Of a stretch of 64,000 nucleotides of DNA, positions 23,708 through 35,266 are shown one piece after another. The first letter of the stretch is position 1; each line of letters opens with the position of its first letter. The position numbers were made by a program, and so were the translations under genes. The notes under the pieces are model-generated. The model made no database searches. It saw only the letters and a program-made list of their open reading frames with translations, and was not told the DNA's origin. This DNA is from Cryptomeria japonica (lineage: Eukaryota > Streptophyta > Pinopsida > Cupressales > Cupressaceae): the NCBI RefSeq assembly GCF_030272615.1, contig NC_081408.1, forward strand, positions 610,333,673 to 610,397,672. Reading direction: 5' to 3'.

Positions 23708-25063
23708 CTAAGGCTCATAGTTTGATAGTTTAGGTAGAGTGACCAAATTTTGAGAAATGAGTTGTCGCAATACTGTTTCAATGGGTTCCCCTAAGGGAGT
23801 GTATGTGCGTTTCTGTTTTTGCTGACAAGGTCTAGGTTCATCATGAGATGTGATGTGACCTTGATTAGAAGGAACATTTGTGCTGTTTTGAGGTGGAGGA
23901 TTTTGTCCTGCAAACCGAACCATAGGTTGTGCGTTTTGAATAGTCCGGGCATCCACAACCCCATTGTTGACGATATTCTTGATTTTATTCCAGAAGTTTG
24001 GTTTATCGCTATTGAAGCGTGGGCGAGGACCATCTTTTGGTTCATTAAAGATTTTGATGAGTCCTTTCTTAATGAGTGTCCATTCACACTTCAAACCCTT
24101 GGTGATCATATCATTAAAAGAGTCTATGTCTTTGACATCCAGGTGAAATTCTATTTCTTCGTTTAAGTTGGAAATGAATATTTCCACTAGTTCTCGTTCA
24201 AGTAACTGAAGAGAACGTCTACTAGACATTTGGCGCCATCGTTGCAGGAATACTGAGAATAATTCACCTGGTTTTTGCTTGGTGTTGCACAGATCAGCCA
24301 TGGTGATGTCGCGTTCAATGTTATGAGAGTAATGAACTAGGAACTTCTGGATGAGTTCCTCAAATGTTCTAATGCCACCTGATAGTCGGGAAAACCATGA
24401 TGTGGTTGGTCCTCCCAAGCTTTGGGGAAAAAGGCGCATTAGGTAGGTGTCTTCATATGCCACTTCGAGACAAGCGGAATGAAATTCTCTGACATGATCA
24501 CGAGGATCTCCCTTTCCCCTATATTTTTTGAATTTGGGTGTTTCGAATCCTCGTGGAAAGGGTGGCATATAAAGATTCCTATCAAAAGGATAGGGACAGA
24601 TGTCATTGAGTGAGAATTGGTTAGTCTTGACACCACTATGAAGTTGTTGGGCGAGATTCTCGACTTGTTGCCGCAACATCTCCATTTCATTTGGAGGAGG
24701 AGGTGGTGGGTTACCTCGAGGAATGTTATATCTGATGGGATCTCTACCTCTTTCCTCTTCATGGCGACTTTGTCTTTCTGATGCTTGTCTTAATTGGGAA
24801 AGATCAAAGTCAGAGGGGAGTTTGGCTCCTTCTTGAGCAAGTTTTAAGAAGTGAGCATCCGCATTGCTCCTGAGTATTTCATCAAAAAGTTTGTTAAAGA
24901 GAGGGTTATGCTGAGCCCTTTCTATTGTTGCAGGAGTAGGAGTACTTGGGTTTTCGTCATTTGCATTTCCTCCATGTGCTTCTTGGAATTCATTGAGATT
25001 TTCCTCTTCTTCTTCTTCTATTTCTATTTCTCGTTGCCTTGATTGTGATCGGGTTTGAGCCAT
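23708..25063 (-). pseudogene. G2 Gag capsid segment
   Basis: The N-terminus is basic then acidic (REIEIEEEEEEN). A proline run precedes the retrotrans_gag domain: FETPKFKKYRGKGDPRDHVREFHSACLEVAYEDTYLMRLFPQSL, SWFSRL, FLVHYSHNIERDITMADLCNTKQKPGE. It resembles Gag of G1 copies B and D over this domain. It ends at TAG 23708, where the G1 copies have a lysine codon, so the first stop falls just before the knuckle. Gag assembles the particle. Confidence 0.9.
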
Positions 25064-27710
25064 TTTGTTTATGAGTCTTTGTTGAAGTTGAGTGAAAATG
25101 ATGATGAGTCGTTGATGAAATGAAAGATTGATGGTTGGTGAATTGTGTTGCATGTGGATCTCTAGCACTTTTAAGGTAGATGTAACCGAAATTCCTTCTT
25201 TGAATTGCTTGCTTGTTTGATAAGATTGGATGTGATAAGGTGTAGAGAAATCTGAGATGTGTTACAGATTTAACTACCTAGTAATGAGAGGATTCACTCA
25301 TGAACTAGTTTTAACCTGCGTAGATGTGTTTCTTAGGATGAGCTTATCCTAGATGTAAAAACAATCTAAAAAGTGATGTGATGTGTTTGATTTCAAGCAA
25401 TATCTAAAAGAGAATTTGGAACAAGAACCTCTTAATGTTTTGAGAGTTTGGAATGGATTAATGATGAAATGATGATGTATAAGCAAGATGATGGATGAAA
25501 TGTTTTCAACTTTAATAAAAACTTTGTGTTATAAATGGGACAAACTCTATCTCTTCCCTTTCGGGTGTTGGTGGTATTTCTCGAGTTGTGTTGTATGTGA
25601 TACAGACGTTTGGGAAGAAGTTGGGATTAATCTTTCCTCCTTGGTTTTTGTGATAACTCAGAGCTCTATATTGCATAAAAGCTCTGCAGTTCAATGATTC
25701 GGAATCAAATTCGTTTATTTTTCCTTGAAGGTAGAGACGCATGTGACGTAGAAAGACTCTATGTGAGACAAAGATTTGTCTATTTATATAGAAGAATTTC
25801 CTCCTTTTGATCAAAGCCTTTGAGCTCAATGGTCTTCTTTTCAAGTTGATATTCTGATGACGCTTCTTCTTTCGCAAGATGTGAAGAATGGTCATAAAAT
25901 TTTTGATTCTTTTGTTGTTTGGCTCTTTCTTCTTGATGTGTTTGGTTGTTTTGACAAATGTTTGGTTGGATGAATACTTTGTTTTTGGGAAGTGATTTTC
26001 TAATTTTTCTTTGACAAGAAAACAAAGCAAGCACACAAACACCAGAATGTTGCCTAAAAAGGCACAAATGAGTATGGGTCTAGATCAACCCAATCCTTGG
26101 ACTTATATATGACCCTTCCTTTAGATGTATTTTAAGGTGTATTTCCAAAGCCTGAAGTCGGCTCAATTTGCACTTGGTCTTTAAAACGAACACACTTCAA
26201 ACACTTTTTATCCCTAAGGTCAAATGGCCAGTTGTGATAAATTTAGCCCACATCTTGATATTTCTTCGACTTTGGTACTACATACCTTATGAATCCCGCC
26301 GTGGCAGGTAAGGATGTGATATACTAAGTCTTGCACGAGCATAACAAATAGATGATCCCTATGATGGGGGAGTCACCACTTTTATCAAGCCACAAGTGAC
26401 TTTTCAAAAAGCTATGTTTCTGCTCAAGGAAATATGTATGGTGAGTATCTTGGGAGCAAAACCATCTATGCTCTTGCACTAAATTATATCGCAAATATCC
26501 TCAATCAATAGAATGGGTGGACTACTACTTAAAGGTGTTTAGTCATGTTCGATGTTTTTGGACATAAGTTCATTCTGCAGTGACTCACTTAAGAGCCTTG
26601 TAATTGGTGGTGGGGCCCATTTGTCCTTTCGGCCAGTTACACTGTAGGAACAACTATACCCAAGGCTACAGCTTTCGCTCTCACCTGATTTTTATAGCGG
26701 CTTGAAGGATTTACCGCTCGAGGTCGTTCCCAAGAGTATCGATCCCTTGGCAGGCCTCTCTTAAAAAGATAAAATTTTGAGTGTTACTAACACTTTTTTC
26801 TTGCACCTAGGACCACGAAAGCCAAGGGAGAGGATAGTGTGTGTTAGAGGTAGGACCACTCGACTGACTTTTTTTTTTTTTTTTTGCACAAGCGTGCCAA
26901 ACACGTAAAACACTTGTTCTTTTTAATCCATCATTTCAAAATGTGGTCTAACTATTTGGAGATGTTGCTCCAACAACCATGGTGTTCTTTTTAACTTTCA
27001 AAGGCAATGTGTTTTGTAATCTAGAATTTGGAAATCCTAGTCAACTTAATGAAAATACACGTTTGCTTGAAGTAAAATTTGTTTGCAAAAATCAAAACAA
27101 ATGGATTGTTCTTTTTATGTGCACCAAATTTGAAAGTGTGGATTGTAAATCTTTTTAGTTTGATGCAATAAAAACAAATTTGTGTGTTGATTTTAAGCAC
27201 CAAAATAAAGATGAATCCTAACTTGCAATTGAAGTTAAATGTTTGTTTTGAAGTGTTTTAAAAGCACCAAAGGAAAATTTGTAAGTTTTAACCTGCACAA
27301 ACCACAATTTTGTTAGTAAAATCGATGTCTAAGGGGGGGCTTCCACAAGCCTAAGATTTTCAATTTTTTGGTTACAGGATGAGTTTTACAACATTCTGTT
27401 GCAATAGCGCTAGTCTGCGTTTAAACAGAAGCGCTATTTCACACAGAAGCGCTGAAAGAAGGGGTAAAGCCAGAGAGGCAAAAGCGTTGAAAGAGTTTCA
27501 ATACCGCCAAAAGAACAACAAAAGCGCCAAAACAAATCCAAAAGCGCTGAAATTTTAACAATAGCGCTATTTTAGTAACAATAGCGCTAAAATGGAAAGT
27601 GTTGGTAGCACTAGAACGTGTTCAATAGCGCCGAAGCGCAACCTGTGTGACAAATTCAACAATCAGACAGGTTAGTTTACAAAAAAAAGGGTATTTTTTT
27701 GGTGCTTGGA
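25064..27710 (-). other. G2 5' leader
   Basis: 2.6 kb between the primer site and gag with no supported gene. It contains a mixed-composition block at 26270-26830, a T16 run at 26874-26889, and the AGCGCT array at 27405-27640. Long structured leaders are usual in Tat elements. Open frames at 25512 and 25780 (minus) lack recognisable domains, although they sit directly upstream of gag and could be an extra ORF; I do not support that. Confidence 0.6.
27405..27640 (-). repeat. Degenerate AGCGCT word array (leader)
   Basis: About six exact AGCGCT plus variants AGCGCC, AGCGTT in 235 bp. On the plus strand they read CAATAGCGCT, that is AGCGCTATTG on the minus (genomic RNA) strand, the same word and polarity seen in the antisense intron at 12650-12995 on its own transcript. 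Confidence 0.85.
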
Positions 27711-27728
27711 TTCACGTCGGGTTCACCA
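27711..27728 (-). other. Primer binding site, G2
   Basis: The minus strand reads TGGTGAACCCGACGTGAA right after the LTR end, starting with TGG. It differs from the G1 site (TGGCACGC...), so the two families probably use different tRNAs; I did not assign them. Confidence 0.65.
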
Positions 27729-27730
27729 AA

Positions 27731-29129
27731 TGATGCTCTGCAAAAAGAAGGAAGGTTGGTCAATGATAACACAACACAAATAAGAAGAAAAACCAAGTTG
27801 TTAGTGTTAGAAATCATAAACCAAACACTTTCCTACACAAGCATATCAAAAGAGATACCAAAAGCATGATAGAATGTCTAACTAGGAAGGTAAATACGAT
27901 GAGGCATCTCCAAATGCCTCCTAACATGCTCTTGGCTTCTTCTCCCTTGTTCCTCTCCTCTCCAAGTTCCAAAATAGTGTAGCTATCAGCAGCTTTTTGC
28001 ACTATGGATGCTTATGGAGGATTGAGATTGTAGTATTGCTCTCCAAAATGTGAAATGAAAAGCTAATACTAAGCTATTGATACTAAAATGATTGATTTTA
28101 TCCAAAATGACAATATATGAATTAATTATGCTAAAATGCTCTCTTAAAATGCCTATAGCTTAAATGCATACAAGTTTTTCAGGATCTGGATTATGAAGAA
28201 ATGAGCTCTATTTATAGGAAAAATGGAGCAATGGATGGTTGAGATTGAACAATCTCAACAAGGGTCAGGATTGAATGATTTCAAATCCATGTGAGGGCTT
28301 TCAACCCAATCCCAAGATGACAAGTGTCAATGTGAGATAGGTTGAGAGGGGAGGGAATAAGCATTAAATGCTTGACATGACTTTGGAAGTTAAAGTCAAG
28401 GTTGGTTGAATGAATAAACTCTTTATTCAAAGAATAAAGCTTTTATCCAATGGATAAACTCTTGTGCAAATGTGAAATGGATGAATATGGTCAAAACAAT
28501 AAATGTTTGGGGGGAAAAGTTTGAAATAACCATAAATGGTTATGTAAGAGTCATAAATGGTTATGTAAGAGCCATTAGTGGTCTTGGAAGACTTTGGGGG
28601 TTAATTTGTTGAACACACAAAACATTAAATGCTTTTCAAAGACTTTGGAGTCTTTGAGAAGTGACTCCATTTTGCTTAGGAATGTGACAATAATTAAGGG
28701 ATGGATTAGGCTAATTAAGAAGGGGTTAAAAGAATCTAGAAGGGGATTAGATTTTGCAAGTGGATTTGGTGGGTGAGGGAAAATAGAATTTTATTAAAAT
28801 AAAAATTCATTTATTTCAATAAATGTGTGCAAGTTGCATTTGTAGGAAAATGCAAGTGGGGGGGGATAATGATTTAAATAAATGTTTTTATTTAATTTAT
28901 TTAAAAGAGGAATAGGGGGATTTAATTAAATAAATAGATTTTATTTATTTAATTGATTGGAATTTGATTTAATGAATTAATTAAAATAAATTGAATAATT
29001 TATTTAATTAATAGAAGAATGTTTGGAGATGAATTAATTAAATATTTATTTGATTAACTGGTGACTAGTGGATTTTTAATCAAATAAATACGAAATATTC
29101 ATTTAATTAAACTGGACAGATTTGTGTGA

Positions 29130-29134
<5 letters not shown>
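27731..29134 (-). repeat. G2 5' LTR
   Basis: About 1.4 kb with minus start TGTAGTCACAC and end near GCATCA. Its first 485 bp pair with 11600-12086. It includes repeated TTTATTTAATTA blocks like those of G1. A (CA)n run begins exactly at its outer end (29131). Confidence 0.85.
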
Positions 29135-29179
<45 letters not shown>

Positions 29180-29180
29180 T
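29131..29180. repeat. (CA)n(TA)n microsatellite
   Basis: About 17 CA units followed by a short TA run, starting from the ACACA within the LTR terminus. Confidence 0.95.
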
Positions 29181-29189
29181 TTCAATAAG

Positions 29190-30013
29190 GTAAACTATCA
29201 AAGTAAAAGAAGGGGTCTAAAGAAGGAAAAAGGCCAGATCGGTAACAAGTCAATACCTTGTATGCAAAAAATTGTGAGGGTTGAGATAAACACATATTAC
29301 AAGGAATAAGATGATCCAAAAGGCATATTGATCATGATCGAATTTGTGAGCTTACTTGGGTGCTGAGCATACGAAAAAAGAAAATGATGAATTAACTATA
29401 GATCTTCTTAGTTATACTTATTCTAAAGATACATCATTCATCATTTTTATTTCAATTAGTGCTCAAGCCGGATGATCAAAATTGACATGTCCGGTTCTTT
29501 TGGGGAATAGATTCATTCATAAAAATCTACTTATCCCAATAACAAAGAAACTTGACTTAAATGATCCTATATCAAGGGCTAAATTAGCTAAAGGCATGGA
29601 ACATAATTATTATGGCGAGCCCGCTTGGCCCAATGATCTCTTATATAATTTTCCAGTAGTTATTTTTGGTACTATTGCATGTACCATAGGTTTAGTAGCT
29701 CTAGAACCATCAATGATTGGTGAACTGACAAATCCATTTGCAACTCCATTGGAAATATTACCCGAATGGTATTTTTTCCCCGTATTTCAAATACTTCGTA
29801 CAATAAATTATTAGGTGTCCTTTTAATGTCTTCAGTACCCACAGGACTATTGATAGTCCCTTTCTTGGAGAATGTGAATCCATTTCGTCATCCAGTAGCT
29901 ACAACAGTATTCTTATTCGGTACCACAGTAGCTCTTTGGTTAAAGGTATTGGGGCAATGTTACCTATCGATCAATCTTTAACTCTAGGTCTTTTCCAATT
30001 TGATCTAATTTAG
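29190..30013 (+). pseudogene. petD: Nuclear copy of plastid petD (intron 3' part and exon 2)
   Basis: Exon 2 (about 29541-30013) encodes cytochrome b6/f subunit [60 protein letters not shown] and the terminal [13 protein letters not shown] deletion of about 7 bp after ILRT (near 29805) and a 2-bp insertion after ALWL (near 29945) shift the frame, and about four codons are missing near 29875. Upstream, 29464-29497 is a group II intron domain V hairpin (AAGCCGGATG...CATGTCCGGTTC), so the transfer was of DNA with the intron. The real gene acts in thylakoid electron transport; this copy cannot. Confidence 0.92.
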
Positions 30014-30560
30014 GAATACATGCAGAATATAATCTCATGCAATCAGTTCTTGCTATAGGAATACAGACATAATACAATCTCGTGCCCCTCCTATTATAAA
30101 GGGAGGCGTTAGGAACCTCTTTTTATTGAAGCAAACTGGAAACAACACAAATGAATGAAAACTGAAAGCAAAGGTCGTAGAATTGTAGGGCCAACTAGGC
30201 CTCATCTGAACTCCGTGAAGGCTGGTCTAGAATGAACCTCATCTGAATGAAATGAAGGCTTGTCTGGAAGGAATTCCCCTACAATTCTATGGGCAATTCA
30301 AATGAATTCAAACTGAGAGCCTACTCTAGCAAGCTGATTAATCTAGACCTTCCTGGAATGCCCTACTATTCTAAGGGAGTGAAATGGAAGGAACAAGCTG
30401 GAAATAAACCAAAAGTCCTACTTTCTCGAATTAAAGCTAGAAATAAACTGAAAGACCTATGGAAAGCTCCCTTTAGAATGGTAGGGGCAATTGAATTGAA
30501 ACCCAGATGAATTAAAGCTGGAACAAGCTAGAAATAAAATGAAAGGAATGCTAGATTAAT
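30014..30560. other. Probable plastid spacer next to the petD copy
   Basis: This continues directly from petD and contains imperfect short repeats around 'ctggaa...aaactgaaag' and 'cctcatctgaa'. It may be a plastid intergenic repeat carried along with petD; I cannot confirm the origin. No gene is supported. Confidence 0.4.
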
Positions 30561-31149
30561 ATGCCTGCTAGATTAAGAACTCAAAAAATATTCTTTAATA
30601 TTGGAAGGTTTATAAGACAACATAATTTTTTAAACAAAATCGTATTGATTCATCTTGTAGGGTAGGTTACACACTACTTTAATAATGATTACTATCAAAA
30701 AGGGAAGCCATACTTTCTTTCATTACTCAGCCAAACCACCCAAAAAGTTCCTATGGGGGTGCCCTTTGTATGCACGGGGGGTACGGGTGGTAACAACAAC
30801 CATTGGGAATTTTAGGATCAACGAGTTAAAATGCAAGCCACTTGGTTAGAATAGTAACAATCGAACATGGAAACGAAGGATGGAGGAAGCAAGCAGGGAA
30901 GAATGCACACCAAGCATTCATCCATGCAGGGAAGCACCGAAACAAGGAATCCAACAAGGATAATCGAAGGATGGAGGGAAGCAGGAAACAAAGAACGAGG
31001 GATGGAAATAAGCAAGGAAGGAAGCACAACCACCAATAATCATCTTACCTACCCAACCTTACCTACCTTAACACCACCTACAGTTGCACCTACACTTACA
31101 CATACACTTGCACCTACACAACTCTTTCTATTGAAACAACTCATAACTC
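30561..31149. other. Unassigned sequence
   Basis: No gene is recognised. 30860-31030 is purine-rich with repeated 'ggaagca' and 'ggatgga' words; overlapping small frames in it reflect this composition. Confidence 0.5.
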
Positions 31150-31587
31150 ACTAACTCAAATACCTACATATATATACATATATACATATATGTATACATA
31201 TATATGTATGTATGTATATGTGTGTGTGTGTGTGTGTATGTACACACACACACACATATATACATATATATAAGTATATATATAGATACATATATACATA
31301 TACATATGCATATACATGTATAGACACACACACACACACACACACATATATGTATGTATGTATATATATAAATACACAAATATATATGTATATGTATATG
31401 TATATATGTATCTATGTATGTATATATATATGTGTGTGTGTATATATATGTGTATATATACACACACACACATATATAGGTATATATATAGATACATATA
31501 TATACACACACACACATATACACACATATATATAGGTATATACATAGATACATATATACATATATACATATATACATATACATATAC

Positions 31588-31627
<40 letters not shown>

Positions 31628-31828
31628 ATATATATACACATGTATATATGTGTGTGTGTGTACACACACACACACACATATATATACATATGTATATATA
31701 TGTGTGTGTATGTATGTATATACATATACACATACACATATACATATATAGATACAGATATAGATACAGATACAGATATACATATACATATACATACATG
31801 TGTGTGTGTGTGTGTATGTATATGTATG
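31150..31828. repeat. Compound (TA/TG/CA)n microsatellite, left half
   Basis: Nearly 680 bp of TATG, TACA, TGTG and CACA units. It ends exactly where the G1 copy B LTR begins. Long overlapping frames on both strands (Tyr/Val/Cys/Ile/Thr/His repeats) are products of the repeat. Confidence 0.97.
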
Positions 31829-32639
31829 TGTAGACACCTAAAATTGTCCAATCTAATTAAATAAATATCTTTATTTATTTAATTATTTTAGCCTAATTCT
31901 TCTATTAATTAAATGAATCTTTATTTATTTAATTAATTCTTTTATCCTCTTCTAACCTTATTTCTCATTAAAATAAATACCTTTATTTGTTTAAATTATC
32001 TTTTTCCTAAATTAAATAAATACTTTTATTTATTTAATTGATCCCATTTCTTCTATTAATTAAATAAATCTTTATTTATTTAATTAATTCATTAGTCTTT
32101 TCTACCCATGACACATATCATTCATCTCTTAATTCCTACACTACCTACCGTCTCATTATTTTCTTATTTCCTCTACCTACCCTCTAATCCTAGCCGACCA
32201 TTTATATTTTACACCTCTCAATCTTATCCCTCCATTTTCTTATAGTGTCTTTTATATACAGATATTATTCCTTCATTATCAACCCTAATCAATAACCTAA
32301 TCATTCTAATCAACTAATCGATCTTTGAAGCCTTCTAGCATTCGAACTTTCATATGCGATCAAGCCTACTTGCAACCACATTTTCGTTCTTTGTTGAGCT
32401 CTTGTGCACATATAAAATCTGAGAGCAAATATATCAAGCAAGATCAATGGAGATAGGAAGAATGAAGATCCAAACCCTATTGGACATGTGATGGTATAAT
32501 CTTTGTGATTTCATTTGATTTGCATTGTCTTAGGTAATCTTCATATGTTATGGTGGATCTTTTTAGTTGTTAGGCTAGGGTTTTGTGGTTGAACTCATTT
32601 AGTCTTTCAATATTGTTGTTTCCATTTTCACCAAAAACA
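31829..32639 (+). repeat. 5' LTR, G1 copy B
   Basis: Starts TGTAGACACCTAAAATTGTC and ends CCAAAAACA. It is 811 bp against 774 bp for the 3' LTR, the difference being small indels in the AT-rich part. Some substitutions separate the two LTRs, so the insertion is not recent. Confidence 0.92.
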
Positions 32640-32642
32640 TTT

Positions 32643-32660
32643 TGGCACGCTCAGTGGGAC
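32643..32660 (+). other. Primer binding site, G1 copy B
   Basis: TGGCACGCTCAGTGGGAC lies three bases after the LTR end and resembles TGGCACGCCCGATGGGAC in copy A. Confidence 0.7.
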
Positions 32661-35266
32661 ATGGAATTTTGTTAGATCTATGTTTTTTGCAAATTTTTTT
32701 AACCCTATATTGCGGTTTTGTAAAACAATTTGGAGAATAACCTTGTGAAACTAGGGTTTTGGACACAAAATTAAGATCTTGAAGAGATCTAATTCGATTT
32801 CACAGATGGCTTAGAATTTTTGCACCAAATTTTGTTGGAAAGTTGAAGATAGTATCAAGAGCTCTCAATCCAAAATTCAGAATATTTGGAGCACATTTGC
32901 ATTTTGCATGAATATTTTATGAATTTTCATAAAAAATTAATTTTGAAAGCAAATAAGAAAATTTTTCGGATTTTCTTACATTTTTGGAAATCTCTCAGAA
33001 TTATACACAAGATTTGTTCTTTGTGATTTTGATTTTGATGCAAAATATTTCCTTAAAAATTGGATCTTTAAAAATTAGGGTTTTTCATTATTTTGATCAC
33101 ATCTCACCAACGACTTTTCATTTTGGCATCAAATTTTTTTTGCAAGTCAAGAACATTATCAAAGATGCTCAGTAAAACAATCATAGTTTTTTATTCATAT
33201 TGAAATTTTCTATAAATTATTTATGCATTTTCATAAAAAATTAATTTTGAGAGCAAATGAGTGAATGTTTCGGATTTTCTTACATTTTTTGAAATCTCTT
33301 AAAATTATACATAGGATTTGTTCTTTGTGATTTTAATTTTGATGCAAAATATTTCCTAAAAAATTAGATCTTTAAAAGTTAGGGTTTTGCATTATTTTGA
33401 TCATATCTCACAAACTGCTAGAGATTTTTTAAGGAATTTTTTAATACAGATTTGGAATGTTATCAAAAGTTTCCAGTATAAATTTCAGATTTTTGGAATC
33501 ATTTTTTCATTTTCTATGAATTCTTTGTGATTTTTCATAAAAAATTAATTTTTGGAGCAAATTAGCAAATTTTTTGGATTTTCTTACATTTCTGGAAATT
33601 TCATGAAATTTTACAGGTGTTATGTTTTTATGATGCAAAATATCTCATGAAAAATGAGATCTTTGAATCTATCAAAAAAACACATTGTCGAAGGCCCCTT
33701 TTCACAGTGTCTTTTGGATCTAAAATTTACCTAACTTGTGTGCTTGTAGGAGGGGTATTATTGCAAAACTACTAACAAATCTTTGTTGCAAAAATTTTGG
33801 CAAGGGTTTTCTTTTGATATTCATTGTGTGCCTTATTTTCATAGATTACCAAACACTTCAATTGGTGCACTAAAATTGAGCCAGTGTCTTTTGTGTCTTG
33901 AGCAATAGGCTCTTTTTGTTTAATCTCTAGAGGGTCTGTCTCCCCATGTGGTCATTCAGACTACCGGTGAGGAGAGAACGACCCAAGTGGTAGGCAAGAA
34001 AACCCACCTCTTCCAAACCACTGTAAATAATTGTATCCATGGTGAAAGCCATGGGTAACGTGTGTTGATTAGTTCATACCGACACTATGTCTCTCCATAA
34101 ACCTGTTTGATCAAATTTATTTGATCAATTGTAGGGCGTAACCCCTACCGGCTGGAAGCCTTTTGTATTTACAAAGCTAAAAGTGTTGCATGTATGGCCA
34201 CATGAGCGGATACCCTTACTAGCACCTTATTATTTTAGAAAGCCAAAATCCTTCTAGTTGTTCGGGCAGGAGGTCGGACCTCTGGAGCGACCCACACACA
34301 TACGGTTCTTAGTAGAGATACAAAGTACACCATAGTGAGATTTCGTGGGGACTGATGCTTGGATTCCCTGGAAAAGTGAGTGTTGAGGGTGGAGCCAGTG
34401 GGATCAAGCATCTAAGTATCCGCTCTGAATAGCGTAGCTTCGCGGGAAACCCCATGTGGGATCAACAACTATTGTCCTGGCCAACCATAAGGATTGTGTT
34501 TGTCTTCTTTTAAATATCCAAACATTCAAGACCAAACATTCAAACATTGTGTCTTCAAGTGTATGCAAAACATTTATACATCAAACAACACACTTTCTTT
34601 TGAGTCATTTTGAGTCTAAACACTTGCAAGCATTGAGTCCTCATCAACATTGTGTCCTCTTGTCATGAAACACGGTCACAAATTCAGATTTGGTCACAAT
34701 AATAACTTCACAAATTGGAAAAAATTGCACTCAAATTTTAGAACCGCGTTTGTGAAGTATATAGGCACGTTTGTGTTCAGTATTGGCAAAATTTACAATC
34801 CAACAAACAAGAGCAATCAGTTTCAGACTTATTGAGCTTCCTAGGTTATCTCTCTGGGTTTTCATCTAGCATTCAGCCTATTTCTAGGTCTCACAAAGTC
34901 CATTATTGCTTTACACCTTGCATTACATTCACATTTGTCTAAACTTGAGTCAAAAGGTCACTTGCTTGTCCTCATCTTACTTTGTCAACACACTACATAC
35001 AACAACATTTTTCTAAGTGGTCCCTCATCAAGGTCTATCACCTTTGGGTCTCATTTGGTCTTACTTAGAGTCAAGGTCAACTTACCTCATCAAGATAAAC
35101 TTTCATCTCTTTGGAAGCCACACCTACTCTACCACATACAGACTTGGTCTGACACTTTGGACATTGCAAGTACACTTCAAATTCATTTACATTCCATCCA
35201 ACTCTTGGCCTTTCATACTCTTTCCATCTTCATCTAGTCTCACGCATCTTGGTCAAGACCTAGTTC
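32661..35266 (+). other. 5' leader, G1 copy B
   Basis: The first kilobase holds three imperfect copies of a roughly 300-bp unit (near 32720, 33020, 33340), each with 'ttcataaaaaattaattttg' and 'ggattttcttacattt'. 33690-34500 is the conserved part shared with copy A, with the CCATGG and TGATCAAAT hairpins. GCGTTTGTG words occur at about 34745-34785. No gene is supported. Confidence 0.7.

Larger units (their letters stand above)
17774..25063 (-). pseudogene. G2 gag-pol polyprotein
   Basis: A single minus frame from ATG 25063 (MAQTRSQ; an upstream in-frame ATG is at 25168) to TAA 17774, about 2429 codons, with nine in-frame stops (23708, 22337, 21599, 20693, 19301, 18545, 18416, 18269, 17951) and no detectable frameshift. 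Domains: Gag with PRGFETPKFKKYRGKGDPRDHV and SLGGPTTSWF (residues 150-330), CHHC knuckle near 458, aspartic protease near 680, G-patch-like motif near 938, RT 1450-1640 with YVDD near 1556, RNase H near 1855 and integrase 2060-2420. Gag and Pol in one frame is a known arrangement in several plant gypsy lineages. Details are in the segment entries. Confidence 0.92.
11600..29134 (-). mobile_element. Ty3/gypsy element G2 (Tat-type), nearly complete
   Basis: A 17.5-kb minus-strand element with a 5' LTR (29134-27731), primer site, 2.6-kb leader, gag-pol (25063-17774), a long 3' region carrying an antisense PMD gene, polypurine tract and a truncated 3' LTR (12086-11600). The order protease, RT, RNase H, integrase is that of Ty3/gypsy. 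Large size, the extra antisense gene and the CHHC knuckle fit the Tat lineage. It is inactive by nonsense mutations. Confidence 0.9.

Noticed and set aside
25512-26067. Two lysine-rich minus frames before G2 gag as an extra upstream ORF
   Set aside because: Some Tat elements have an ORF before gag, but these have no recognisable domain, overlap each other in different frames, and I see no counterpart in G1.
30690-30790. Possible psbT-like fragment (CCACCCAAAAAGTTCC) after the petD copy
   Set aside because: The match is a few codons only, needs a shift, and petD is not expected next to this spacing; too weak to support.
31151-31864. Overlapping long frames on both strands (up to 231 codons) rich in Tyr, Val, Cys, Ile, Thr and His
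   Set aside because: They are translations of the (TA/TG/CA)n microsatellite; every frame lacks stops because of the repeat. The same holds for 43305-43755.
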